5,920 nucleotides of DNA from Methanofastidiosum sp. (GCA_013329085.1 DUKX01000195.1:1-5920); one strand, 5' to 3'; shown: positions 1 through 5,579, counted from the stretch's first letter. The notes: a model not told the origin generated them from the sequence alone. A program made the numbers and translations.

Positions 1-436
1 ATATCAATTCAGTCTGGTCTTGAACAATGGCATGGTATCTTTCTTCGCTAAACCTCAGGTCCTTTTCAGCTTTTTTATTTTTTGTTATATCATTAATAAC
101 AAAGAGATGCAAATCAGGCGAGACATTGGCAATAGCCACATATCCAACAACAATTTTTTTTCCATCTTTTCTAAAGAGTTGATACTCTCCTTTTTGTTTT
201 CCTTTATCCAAGAAGTCTTGCCATAATTTCCTTCCAGCTTTAAAGTTGGAATGTGGAGCGATATCTTCTACCTTCATGTTCAATAATTCATCTTTCGAAT
301 AACCAAGAATGTTGCAGGCCTCAGGATTTGCATCAGCAAAAGCAGAGTCATTGTCAATTAACATTATGCCATGAAAAGAATATTCAACAATATTCCGATA
401 TACGTCCTGGCCATCCGGGATCAATATTTTGTTCAT
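1..436 (-). CDS. PAS-domain sensor protein, N-terminal part (continues beyond left edge)
   Basis: The 145 visible residues contain one complete PAS domain (about residues 12-118) and the start of a second. Seen: the typical core begins YRNIVEYSFHGIMLID, followed by ANPEACNILGYSKDEL, a charged FRKDGKK turn, and the PAC-like ending FVINDITKNKKAEKDL. SEERYHAIVQDQTELI then opens the next PAS repeat. Such tandem-PAS proteins usually continue into a histidine kinase, a further output domain or a DNA-binding domain, but the output is outside the window. No signal peptide or membrane segment precedes the PAS, so this form looks cytoplasmic. The ATG at 436-434 is preceded by a weak GTGAT Shine-Dalgarno match (445-441) and a TATA-like box about 40 bp upstream. 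An in-frame GTG at 445-443 is an alternative start. A remnant of a membrane sensor domain lies upstream on the same strand, suggesting this may be the detached cytoplasmic part of a once longer sensor. Confidence 0.85.
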   Translation of the reverse strand, partial: MNKILIPDGQDVYRNIVEYSFHGIMLIDNDSAFADANPEACNILGYSKDELLNMKVEDIAPHSNFKAGRKLWQDFLDKGKQKGEYQLFRKDGKKIVVGYVAIANVSPDLHLFVINDITKNKKAEKDLRFSEERYHAIVQDQTELI

Positions 437-472
437 GTGAATCACGTTATTAGATATAAGAATATTCTACTA

Positions 473-486
473 ATCTTATAATAAGA
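473..486 (-). promoter_or_regulatory. TATA-like box for the PAS gene
   Basis: On the minus strand the segment reads TTATTATAAGATT. Its centre lies about 40 bp before the ATG at 436, which would put transcription start near 450 and leave a leader of about 10-15 nt. This suggests the PAS gene is expressed from its own promoter rather than from the decayed sequence upstream. It is a match by eye in an AT-rich region, so it is tentative. Confidence 0.35.
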
Positions 487-505
487 ATAAAGAAGTATTA
501 AAAGA

Positions 506-790
506 TTATGGCGGCATTGAGATTTTCGCAATTATTGAATATTCAACTTTAACTTTTTTTAGCTTAATAATGAAAACAAATGCTATTCTGATAAATAAAT
601 AGTTTTTTACTAAGTCTTTAGAGTTCCAGACAACCGGGAAGATTCCAGCGGCTACAATTATGCTGAATAGCTCTACCAGACTATGGAATGCAATAAAATT
701 ACCACGAAAGGGAAATATAGAGATTAGAGCTAGCACGAATAAAAAGTCTAATATATGGAATTCTAAGTATTTGGTTAATTGATATTCAAT
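506..790 (-). pseudogene. Remnant of a MASE3-like membrane sensor domain
   Basis: The minus-strand reading frame is open from 790 to the TAA at 508-506 (94 codons) but has no ATG; the first plausible start is a GTG at 736. Seen: two hydrophobic stretches, and a segment with FHSLVELFSIIVAAGIFPVVWNS followed by NYLFIRIAFVFI in shortened form. This resembles the first two helices of the MASE3 membrane-associated sensor domain, where an FH..vE.fsi pattern and a trailing W-N-S are typical by recollection. MASE3 is about 200 residues long and sits N-terminal to PAS and kinase domains. Here similarity stops after about 70 residues and the frame ends in low-complexity sequence. Just upstream, an ATG at about 804 with AAGGAG nearby opens a frame that stops after six codons, consistent with a frameshift near the original start. 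I read it as the eroded N-terminus of a sensor. A short expressed membrane peptide from the GTG is the alternative. Confidence 0.5.
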
Positions 791-861
791 TTATCTCCTT
801 CTTCATTGTTAGGTGATATTGTATTTTCGGCCACATAACACTATGAAAAAATAGGAAAAAT

Positions 862-975
862 ATGGAAAACCTAATTTTTTATCCGAGTGGCTTCGTATTA
901 GGGCCAACAAAGGAATGGGGCTACTTTTCAGGAAGAGAGCTAGAGATTGATGAAAGGGTAGAAAAATTCTTTTAA
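862..975 (+). CDS. Possible 37-residue hypothetical protein
   Basis: An ATG at 862 opens a 37-codon frame ending at TAA 973-975. The peptide begins MENLIFYPSGFVLGP and ends EIDERVEKFF. It is mixed polar and aromatic, with no membrane segment and no cysteine pair. A weak AGGAAAA purine stretch lies about 5-10 nt upstream of the ATG. The stop is 5 bp from the convergent end of the DUF2284 gene, a tight spacing normal for real genes here. It could equally be the C-terminal tail of a lost gene, because the region upstream is decayed. I do not recognise a family. Confidence 0.25.
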   Translation: MENLIFYPSGFVLGPTKEWGYFSGRELEIDERVEKFF

Positions 976-980
976 TCTTA

Positions 981-1535
981 TTATTCCAGTAACAGCAAGC
1001 AAAAGCTCTTAAAACACATGTTTTCGTCTTTTACAACATCTATTTGGTAGCCTGCGTTTCTTGCAGTCTTAAAAACATCAATCCCCGCACCTTCCATCGA
1101 GGGTCTTGCAATTCTTCGATTAACGCACTTCTTTTTGTCAAATAAACTTGAATTCTCCAAGCTTTCCGCGGGGCAAACATCGCAAAGCCTGCATGTCCCT
1201 GCATAGTATGCAAATGCCCTGTAGAGTCCGCTCAAAAAAGCCTCTCTTTCAAGGCTTGCCATATTTTTCTGAATTTCTCTCCACTCGCCTCTTTCCTTAA
1301 GATCAGTAAATTCAATTAGCATTGCTTTGCTGTATTCTTTTAGCCTTTTTCTTGTTTCGTCAGGCGGTTGAACGTAAGGCGGGCATGCAAACCTTTTCCC
1401 GTACTGTCTGCACCCAAATTCGCACTTCTGCCGCACCCAATCGTTTACAGAAATGTCTGATATAGGTATTATTTTAACAGAGTTAGCGCCCTTTTCAATG
1501 GCCATGTTTTTTATTTTTTCTATAGAATCCTCCAT
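981..1535 (-). CDS. DUF2284 family predicted metal-binding protein
   Basis: This 184-residue protein has the cysteine pattern of DUF2284 (PF10050), a family annotated as predicted metal-binding proteins and frequent in methanogens and other anaerobes. Seen: C38-x3-C42-x8-C51 ending in CPPY, then C115-x2-C118-x2-C121-P in a ferredoxin-like triplet, C137, an RPSMEGAGIDV segment (144-154), and C174 and C179 near the end. The pattern suggests one or two Fe-S or other metal sites; the biochemical function is unknown. The start is the ATG at 1535-1533. The frame stays open upstream to 1769, but that part is AT-rich, low in complexity and overlaps the divergent regulator, so it is not coding. No Shine-Dalgarno is visible, while a TATA-like AT block lies about 20-40 bp upstream, which fits leaderless transcription. 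It is divergent from a winged-helix regulator, a natural candidate to control it. Confidence 0.88.
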   Translation of the reverse strand: MEDSIEKIKNMAIEKGANSVKIIPISDISVNDWVRQKCEFGCRQYGKRFACPPYVQPPDETRKRLKEYSKAMLIEFTDLKERGEWREIQKNMASLEREAFLSGLYRAFAYYAGTCRLCDVCPAESLENSSLFDKKKCVNRRIARPSMEGAGIDVFKTARNAGYQIDVVKDENMCFKSFCLLLLE

Positions 1536-1658
1536 TGAATCATCAATAATGAGTTTAAATATATATTTATATACTTTATGGGCATTAAAATATACTGAAT
1601 ATATAATAATAACTTTAATAGTTATAATAGAAACTTTTTTATCTCTCGACAAATATTT
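1536..1658. promoter_or_regulatory. Divergent promoter region between DUF2284 and regulator genes
   Basis: These 123 bp hold the promoters of both flanking genes. An AT block at 1554-1575, including the 12-bp palindrome AAATATATATTT (1557-1568), sits where a TATA box would be for a leaderless DUF2284 transcript. For the regulator, TATATAATA (about 1599-1607) or TTATAATAG (1622-1630) could serve. Two elements could be operator half-sites: ATATACT repeated directly at 1569-1575 and 1590-1596 (21 bp apart), and the inverted repeat ATAACT-TTAAT-AGTTAT at 1609-1625. In DNA this AT-rich such repeats arise easily, so the operator idea is inference. Confidence 0.45.
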
Positions 1659-2426
1659 ATGTGTATGAAAAAAGACATGAAGATTGAAGATGAGCTTAAG
1701 GAAATCAAATCTGAACTTTCTTTGATAAGAAAAGAACTTCGGAATATGTCTGCAACTCCATTGGGACAAAATAATGCTAAAACTAACGATAATTTTAGAG
1801 GGGTCATATCAAGTTTGATTTTAGACGACCTTGACCAATCCCTAGATAACAATCTTGTGAGTAACTGCAGTAAACATCCGGCCTGCAAGAAAGCTTTTCG
1901 GAAAATATTACTCGATAATCAGGAACTAATAGACTCTGGGAAGTTCAACGAGGAAAACGGCTTTGAGAACAAAGGTAAATTAGAGGGTATGAAAAAAACT
2001 GCGCCTTATGACAAATGTGAAATATGTTTTGGCGAAGTTTCAGAGCTTTTCGGCAAACAAGTCAAGGTAGCAAGATCCATGAAAATTTACAGATCAAAGA
2101 GCGAAAGCATGATGAAAATAAATAAAATCTCTGAAGACATTCTAGTGGCAGATTTTCTTGAGCCGATCGCCAACGTACACCGATTGCAGATAGTAAAGTC
2201 TCTAGCCAACGGCACAAAAAGCTTTTCCGAGATTTCAAAAATAACGGGCCTTACGGGGGGAAATCTGCTCTTCCATCTTCAAAAGCTTACAGAAAATGAA
2301 ATAATACTGCAATCTCACGAGAGAGGGGATTATCTGATCACGGAAAAGGGGTATGTAATCTTAGAATCTGTACTTGAACTTTATCTGTCAATGCTTCCTT
2401 CTGAAGAAATAAAAAATAAAAAATAA
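1659..2426 (+). CDS. Cys-containing winged-helix (ArsR-like) transcriptional regulator
   Basis: This is a predicted cytoplasmic DNA-binding protein of up to 255 residues. Residues 7-30 form a charged, coiled-coil-like helix (IEDELKEIKSEL...). The middle has two cysteine pairs, C70-x5-C76 and C120-x2-C123, which could bind a metal or react to redox change. Residues about 160-245 form an ArsR-type winged helix: a helix containing HRLQIVKSLANG, the helix-turn-helix FSEISKITGLTGGNLLFHLQKL, and a wing ending GDYLITEKGYVIL. It therefore probably senses a ligand, metal or redox signal through the middle part and represses or activates nearby genes. The start is uncertain: ATGs at 1659, 1665 and 1677 are in frame and none has a clear Shine-Dalgarno. 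It is divergent from the DUF2284 gene and convergent with the PNPOx-like gene, with one base between the stops. The effector and targets are not visible. Confidence 0.82.
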   Translation: MCMKKDMKIEDELKEIKSELSLIRKELRNMSATPLGQNNAKTNDNFRGVISSLILDDLDQSLDNNLVSNCSKHPACKKAFRKILLDNQELIDSGKFNEENGFENKGKLEGMKKTAPYDKCEICFGEVSELFGKQVKVARSMKIYRSKSESMMKINKISEDILVADFLEPIANVHRLQIVKSLANGTKSFSEISKITGLTGGNLLFHLQKLTENEIILQSHERGDYLITEKGYVILESVLELYLSMLPSEEIKNKK

Positions 2427-2427
2427 A

Positions 2428-2805
2428 TTATCTCTTGTAAGGGAATATTTCCTTTACATCAACTATAACTGCATAGTTTGCTTGAGGCAGTTGGGGCATT
2501 TTTTCTTTCAACGCTTTAGAGACATTTTCGTAGATGGGCCCAGAGTTCATAAGTGTGGCTTTGCCCTTTATCTGGAATCCTTTGTTTCTGTCCTTGTTTA
2601 AAACGTAAAGGGATATATTTGGATTTTCCTTTAAGTTTTTTACAGTATGTGGTGAAGCAATTTCTGCAAAGACAAGTTTGTTCTTTTCTAATACGGTAAT
2701 GCTGCCTTTAGGCGAAACGTTTGAGACCCCATCTAATCCCGATGTTCCAGCAAACACCAAATGCTCTTCCTGGATCAAATCCATAACTTCTTGTGGCATG
2801 TCCAT
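2428..2805 (-). CDS. PNPOx-like FMN-binding split-barrel protein
   Basis: This 125-residue protein matches the small archaeal and bacterial members of the pyridoxamine 5'-phosphate oxidase-like superfamily (PF01243 type). Seen in order: a start helix (QEVMDLIQEEHLVFAGTS), the SPKGS segment (31-35), KLVFAEIASPHTVKNLKENP (43-62), a strand ISLYVLN, and GFQIKGKA (77-84). These correspond to the split barrel and the loop that usually contacts FMN or F420 phosphate. Members of this size are flavin- or F420-dependent reductases or cofactor-binding proteins of unknown substrate, so true pyridoxine oxidase activity should not be assumed. The ATG at 2805 has a GGTGAT match only 3 nt away. The ATG at 2799, two codons in, is better spaced and may be the actual start. 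The gene is divergent from the MTH865-family gene and convergent with the regulator. Confidence 0.87.
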   Translation of the reverse strand: MDMPQEVMDLIQEEHLVFAGTSGLDGVSNVSPKGSITVLEKNKLVFAEIASPHTVKNLKENPNISLYVLNKDRNKGFQIKGKATLMNSGPIYENVSKALKEKMPQLPQANYAVIVDVKEIFPYKR

Positions 2806-2812
2806 AATATCA

Positions 2813-2825
2813 CCAATATTATTGG
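2813..2825. promoter_or_regulatory. Palindromic element at the PNPOx-like gene start (possible operator)
   Basis: CCAATA-T-TATTGG is a perfect 6-bp inverted repeat around one base. It lies between the predicted TATA box (2833-2846) and the start codon (2805), about where transcription should begin, and overlaps the GGTGAT Shine-Dalgarno match. A repressor bound here would block initiation. The binding protein is unknown. Confidence 0.4.
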
Positions 2826-2832
2826 GGTTGAC

Positions 2833-2846
2833 TTATTTTTATATTT
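2833..2846 (-). promoter_or_regulatory. TATA box of the PNPOx-like gene
   Basis: The minus strand reads AAATATAAAAATAA, a good archaeal TATA-like sequence. Its centre is about 27 bp from a predicted transcription start near 2813, leaving a leader of about 8 nt before the ATG at 2805. Confidence 0.45.
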
Positions 2847-2890
2847 GCCCGTCACTGAAATATATTTAGTATATTTTTATGACAAAAAAA

Positions 2891-2928
2891 TATATAAATA
2901 TGACCTTATAAATTGTATTGAGGAGGTG
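2891..2928 (+). promoter_or_regulatory. TATA-like box and strong ribosome binding site of the MTH865-family gene
   Basis: TATATAAATA at 2891-2900 is a TATA-like sequence, and GGAGGTG at 2922-2928 is a near-perfect archaeal Shine-Dalgarno 5 nt before the ATG at 2934. The ribosome site is the best in the window and fixes the start. If this TATA is used, the transcript would begin on or next to the Shine-Dalgarno, so an upstream box (TATATTTAGTATATTT, about 2861-2876) may be the functional one. Confidence 0.55.
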
Positions 2929-2933
2929 TCCAT

Positions 2934-3173
2934 ATGGATGCAAAAAATGAGATTAGATTGCAAATTTCAAATGCGCTAAGAAAAGCTAAATTCCCGATCG
3001 ATACTCCAGAAAAATTAATTGCTGCCTTCCCCAATGGTGCAGACACTAAATGCAAATCAGGAAACATTGAGATGACCGCCGGAGAAGCTGGAAAACTATT
3101 AAAGGCCAGTGACTTTCCATTTCTTAATGCAGATATGGTAGCAAACACTATAGTCCAAAGGGCAGGATTATAA
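2934..3173 (+). CDS. MTH865 family protein
   Basis: This 79-residue protein matches the MTH865 family (PF07747), named after a small Methanothermobacter protein with a solved helical, EF-hand-like fold and no established function. Seen: an amphipathic N-terminal helix (NEIRLQISNALRKAKFPI), then TPEKLIAAFPNG, a CKSGNIEMTAGEAGKLL segment, and the characteristic ending DFPFLNADMVANTIVQRAGL. The single cysteine is not part of a pair. The length is normal for the family, and no signal peptide or membrane segment is present. The strong Shine-Dalgarno at 2922-2928 suggests high translation. It precedes, by 35 nt, a two-cluster Fe-S protein on the same strand, and the two may share a transcript, although the gap is very T-rich. 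Confidence 0.9.
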   Translation: MDAKNEIRLQISNALRKAKFPIDTPEKLIAAFPNGADTKCKSGNIEMTAGEAGKLLKASDFPFLNADMVANTIVQRAGL

Positions 3174-3174
3174 A

Positions 3175-3192
3175 TTTATTTTTTTATTTTTT
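3175..3192 (+). terminator. T-rich tract after the MTH865-family gene (possible terminator or attenuator)
   Basis: The tract is almost pure T (15 of 18, with three A) just after the MTH865 stop. Archaeal RNA polymerase ends transcription at such U-rich stretches without needing a hairpin. Because the next gene starts only about 17 nt later, it could reduce rather than block read-through. Confidence 0.35.
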
Positions 3193-3208
3193 ATAAGGGG
3201 GAAAGAAG

Positions 3209-3895
3209 GTGAAAAATCCTGAACTCAAGGCAGATATAATTTTCACTGCCAAAGAATTAGGTTTAGACTTCATTGGCATAGCAGATGCCAAAGGATATCT
3301 AAAGGAAGATTATGTTGGAAATAAGCCCCAGGACGTAATGAAGCGCTGCAATAGCGTAATTGTATTTGGACTGTCAATTCCAAAAGGGGCGTATGAATCA
3401 TTGCCAAAAGGCAGAGCCGAGTATACAAATACACTGCTAGCTGCGACTGTCACCTTGAGGATTGCTGGTTTCAAATTAACAAAGTTGATAGAAGAAAGAG
3501 GATATCTTGCAACTCTTGCCCCTTCAGAAGGAAGTGAGTTTGGATACTGGTATGCAAATAAAGAGACACTCAAGGCAAATTTTTCAATGAAGTATGCTTG
3601 TTATCTATCTGGAATAGGATCATATGGGAAAAATCATCTTATAATAACTGATAAATTCGGTTCAAGAATAAGGATGGCCGCAATTTTAACTGATGCTGAA
3701 ATTGATCCAGATGCCCAAAGTAAAAATTTTATGTCTGACAAATGTAAAGAATGTTACAAGTGCGTTGAAGTCTGTCCTGTTTCCGTTTTTTCCATTGATG
3801 ATGGGAAAATAGATAGAAGGAAATGCAGAGAGTATATGTTTGGTGAGCTTGGTGGATTGCGCTGCGGCATGTGCGTAAAAGTATGCCCTCTTTGA
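3209..3895 (+). CDS. Epoxyqueuosine-reductase-like protein with two [4Fe-4S] clusters
   Basis: This 228-residue protein belongs to the QueG-related (COG1600-like) group carrying a double-cluster ferredoxin domain (PF13484 type). Seen: an N-terminal segment with LGLDFIGIADA, a core containing FSMKYACYLSGIGSYGKNHLIIT (about 125-147) and GSRIRMAAILTD, then C179-x2-C182-x2-C185-x3-C189-P for the first set and C206...C219-x2-C222-x3-C226-P for the second. True QueG proteins reduce epoxyqueuosine in tRNA using cobalamin. This short archaeal form lacks the C-terminal HEAT-like repeats, so its substrate is unknown and a general redox role is the safer reading. It starts at GTG 3209 with AGGGGGA (3196-3202) upstream; the next ATG would cut into the fold. 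The protein ends only two residues after the last cysteine, so a slight C-terminal loss is possible. It probably follows the MTH865 gene in one operon. Confidence 0.82.
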   Translation: MKNPELKADIIFTAKELGLDFIGIADAKGYLKEDYVGNKPQDVMKRCNSVIVFGLSIPKGAYESLPKGRAEYTNTLLAATVTLRIAGFKLTKLIEERGYLATLAPSEGSEFGYWYANKETLKANFSMKYACYLSGIGSYGKNHLIITDKFGSRIRMAAILTDAEIDPDAQSKNFMSDKCKECYKCVEVCPVSVFSIDDGKIDRRKCREYMFGELGGLRCGMCVKVCPL

Positions 3896-3904
3896 TAAAA
3901 GAGA

Positions 3905-3939
3905 TTACATGTATTTTTTCAAAAAATCAAAAAATGTAA
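3905..3939 (+). terminator. Weak hairpin and A/T-rich end after the Fe-S gene
   Basis: TTACAT (3905-3910) and a T run (3914-3919) can pair with the A run and TGTAA at 3929-3939, leaving a three-base bulge. It lies 10 bp after the stop codon. The stem is mostly A-T, and the T run on the plus strand is itself a possible archaeal termination signal. Confidence 0.3.
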
Positions 3940-4167
3940 AACTCACCCATTTTAACATATTTTTCATTGACAGCATTGCCATTGCCTGACGTGGATCTAT
4001 AGGGGTTATAAAAGGGTTAAGTTTTGCGGTCATTTATGCAACAAAGTATGTATAAATACTATATTATATATAGAAATATTGATAAAATAATTTGATATAT
4101 ATACTTATATAAAATAAGTCGAGAAGTATTATAAAATATATAGGGTTAATTAATTCGGTGATTAACC
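3940..4167 (+). promoter_or_regulatory. Long upstream regulatory region of pstS
   Basis: No gene is visible in these 228 bp. A likely TATA box is CTTATATAAAATAAG at 4104-4118, which predicts a transcript start near 4135 and a leader of about 30 nt. Upstream are two GGGTTA copies 11 bp apart (4003-4008 and 4014-4019), with a third inside the leader (4143-4148). AGTAT-GTATAA-ATACT (4045-4060) is an inverted repeat around another TATA-like core. Phosphate starvation commonly controls pst genes, and these repeats are candidates for that control, but no known archaeal Pho box was recognised. Confidence 0.4.
4144..4167 (+). promoter_or_regulatory. Leader hairpin ending at the pstS start codon
   Basis: GGTTAAT (4144-4150) and ATTAACC (4161-4167) form a perfect 7-bp inverted repeat with a 10-base loop. 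The right arm ends at the base before the ATG at 4168. The Shine-Dalgarno match GGTGAT (4157-4162) lies across the loop and the right arm, so folding would partly hide it. It could act in RNA as a translation control or in DNA as an operator. Confidence 0.5.
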
Positions 4168-5196
4168 ATGGATAGAAGAAGAATAGGAGTAATTGGATTA
4201 TTGGTGACCGTGATTGTTTTTGGTATGGTCTTTTCCGGCTGTACCCAAAACACATCAACGCAGCCATCAAACGTAAAACTGAGCCAGACAGGCTCAAGCA
4301 CAGTTTTGCCTTTAGCCATAGCATGGGCAGAACACTTCGAAGGCGCTGATATATCTGTTTCTGGCGGGGGATCAAGCCACGGATTGAATTCCTTACTTAA
4401 AGGAGAGGCAGATTTAGGCGATGCAAGCAGATTAATGAAAAGTTCTGACTACAAGAGCTTAGGTTGTGACGAAACATTAGTTAATTCAGATGGTACTGCA
4501 AAAGCAGCTTGTAGCGGTGTTCTTCCAACAAAATGGATTGTGGCATATGATGTATTGGCAGTAGTAGTCAACAATGAAAACACTTGGACAAATGAACTTA
4601 CATTTGACCAGTTATACAAGATTTTTACAGACGATAATCCTGCAGTCTACTGGGATGAAGTACCTGGATTAAAAGAGAAAGGCGCCCCTCATGCAAAGAT
4701 AAATATCTACGCACCTGATGAAGCAAGTGGAACATACGACTACTTCTTTGAGAGCATCATAAAAGATTGGGGAAAATCTACACAGGTAGCAAAGACAAGA
4801 CTTGACTCTGGAGATGGCGTATACAATCCAAGTGCAGACGATAACGTTATTGTAGATGCAATAAAATCAAATAAATATGCAATTGGTTACTTTGGATACG
4901 CATATATAATTGAAAATCCGGGCCAGTTAAAAATTGTTAAGATTGCTAAGAAATCTGGAGACCCATTTGTCGAAGCATCAATTGAAAACGTAGCAAAATA
5001 TCCAATGGCAAGACCCTTACACATATACACAAACGGAGTACCAACTAATTCATCTGACAAGGGAAAAGCTATAAATGCATACCTCAAATACATTTTGAGC
5101 GAAAAAGGGCAAAAAATAGTCCCAGAAGTTGGATACGTCAAGGTATCCTTAGTTGATCCAGCAATAATACTAGCACAACTTTCAAAACTTAACTAA
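4168..5196 (+). CDS. pstS: PstS phosphate ABC transporter substrate-binding lipoprotein
   Basis: This 342-residue extracellular protein captures phosphate for the PstSCAB importer. Seen: a basic start (MDRRR), a hydrophobic signal segment (6-22) and a lipobox FSGC with C25 as the predicted lipid-modified residue, then a Thr/Ser/Asn-rich linker. The mature part has the PstS signature regions: QTGSSTVLPLA (40-50), SGGGSSHGL (65-73), GEADLGDASR (79-88), and APDEASGTYDYFF (182-194), which carry typical phosphate-contacting Thr, Ser, Asp and Arg positions. GYFGYAY (240-246) and RPLHIYTNG (282-290) follow. Full length is normal for the family. The start is fixed by GGTGAT at 4157-4162 and by the signal peptide. 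C100 and C115 in the mature protein could pair in a disulfide. The transporter gene that should follow, pstC, is broken, so this copy may be an orphan binding protein or may serve a permease encoded elsewhere. Confidence 0.95.
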   Translation: MDRRRIGVIGLLVTVIVFGMVFSGCTQNTSTQPSNVKLSQTGSSTVLPLAIAWAEHFEGADISVSGGGSSHGLNSLLKGEADLGDASRLMKSSDYKSLGCDETLVNSDGTAKAACSGVLPTKWIVAYDVLAVVVNNENTWTNELTFDQLYKIFTDDNPAVYWDEVPGLKEKGAPHAKINIYAPDEASGTYDYFFESIIKDWGKSTQVAKTRLDSGDGVYNPSADDNVIVDAIKSNKYAIGYFGYAYIIENPGQLKIVKIAKKSGDPFVEASIENVAKYPMARPLHIYTNGVPTNSSDKGKAINAYLKYILSEKGQKIVPEVGYVKVSLVDPAIILAQLSKLN

Positions 5197-5208
5197 GAGT
5201 GGCCCTAA

Positions 5209-5376
5209 ATGTTAGGTAAAGTCAATAGAGCATATTTCAATGGAATAATCCATTTCAAAAAAGTGGATTTAAAAGAAGCATTGGTAGTTAAAACAATATT
5301 ATTGTAGCTAGTCTTGCAATAGTAGTCGGCCTAGCTATCTTGTATACATTGGCGAATGTCTCTATTGAATTTTTTT
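5209..5376 (+). pseudogene. pstC: pstC remnant, frameshifted and truncated
   Basis: Twelve bases after pstS, an ATG at 5209 opens a frame that looks like the cytoplasmic start of a phosphate permease PstC (MLGKVNRAYFNGIIHF..., then KEALVVKTI). It stops at TAG 5305-5307. Moving to another frame at about 5298 restores a hydrophobic helix (IIVASLAIVVGLAILYTLAN, then VSIEFF), which matches the first transmembrane helix of PstC. One base is missing near 5296-5300. Similarity ends near 5376 instead of continuing for about 250 more residues: the other five or so helices and the permease EAA loop are absent. The gene cannot make a working permease. The call as PstC rests on position and on the N-terminal pattern, which is short. 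Confidence 0.7.
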
Positions 5377-5388
5377 CTTTGTTAGTTC

Positions 5389-5579
5389 CTATATATTTTT
5401 TAAGATCTCTTTTGTTTCGGGAATAAACTCTAAGCCCATGCAATCATAACTCGCAAAATCCAATAATGTACTGTTTTTATTCTTTATTTCTTTTAAGCTT
5501 ATTTAAGGAAAGAATAGACAATTCATATAAACTCTTTACCCAGTCTAAATACTCTTTGATTGTCTTTTCTTGAAAAAAT
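5389..5579 (-). pseudogene. Frameshifted C-terminal fragment of an unrecognised gene
   Basis: On the minus strand a frame beginning FFQEKTIKEYLDWVKSLYEL runs about 30 codons to TAA at 5479-5477. Shifting by one base in the four-base A run (T run 5491-5494 on the plus strand) continues it as KLKEIKNKNSTLLDFASYD and on to IPETKEILKNI before TAG at 5391-5389. Joined, these give about 62 residues of ordinary-looking helical soluble protein with no start codon, so the N-terminal part is missing. The single extra A could be decay or a base-calling error in a homopolymer. I do not recognise the family. It lies back-to-back with the pstC remnant and overlaps the start of the portal-like frame. Confidence 0.45.

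Noticed and set aside
20..453. Plus-strand frames opposite the PAS gene
   Set aside because: They lie antisense to a clear PAS domain and have no ribosome site or recognisable motif.
535..546. 12-bp palindrome TTGAATATTCAA
   Set aside because: It is a perfect palindrome, but it lies inside the decayed region with no promoter near it, and similar AATATT strings are common in this AT-rich DNA.
1536..1769. N-terminal extension of the DUF2284 frame
   Set aside because: The frame is open, but the extra 78 residues are AT-driven and rich in Ile, Tyr, Lys and Phe, overlap the divergent regulator and its promoter, and have no family match. The protein length without them is normal.
1622..1888. Minus-strand frame inside the regulator gene
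   Set aside because: It is antisense to the regulator's N-terminal coiled-coil and middle region, with a composition typical of a shadow frame.
2678..2979. Two plus-strand frames overlapping the PNPOx-like gene start
   Set aside because: They cross the promoter region and the start of MTH865, and have no family features.
2906..3148. Minus-strand frame opposite the MTH865-family gene
   Set aside because: The plus-strand gene has a strong ribosome site and a family match; the other strand has neither.
3310..3573. Minus-strand frame opposite the Fe-S protein
   Set aside because: It is fully contained in a well-supported gene on the other strand.
4064..4375. Minus-strand frame across the pstS promoter and signal peptide
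   Set aside because: The part beyond pstS is low-complexity AT sequence, and it conflicts with the pstS start.
4887..5141. Minus-strand frame within pstS
   Set aside because: It is a shadow of the PstS C-terminal coding sequence.
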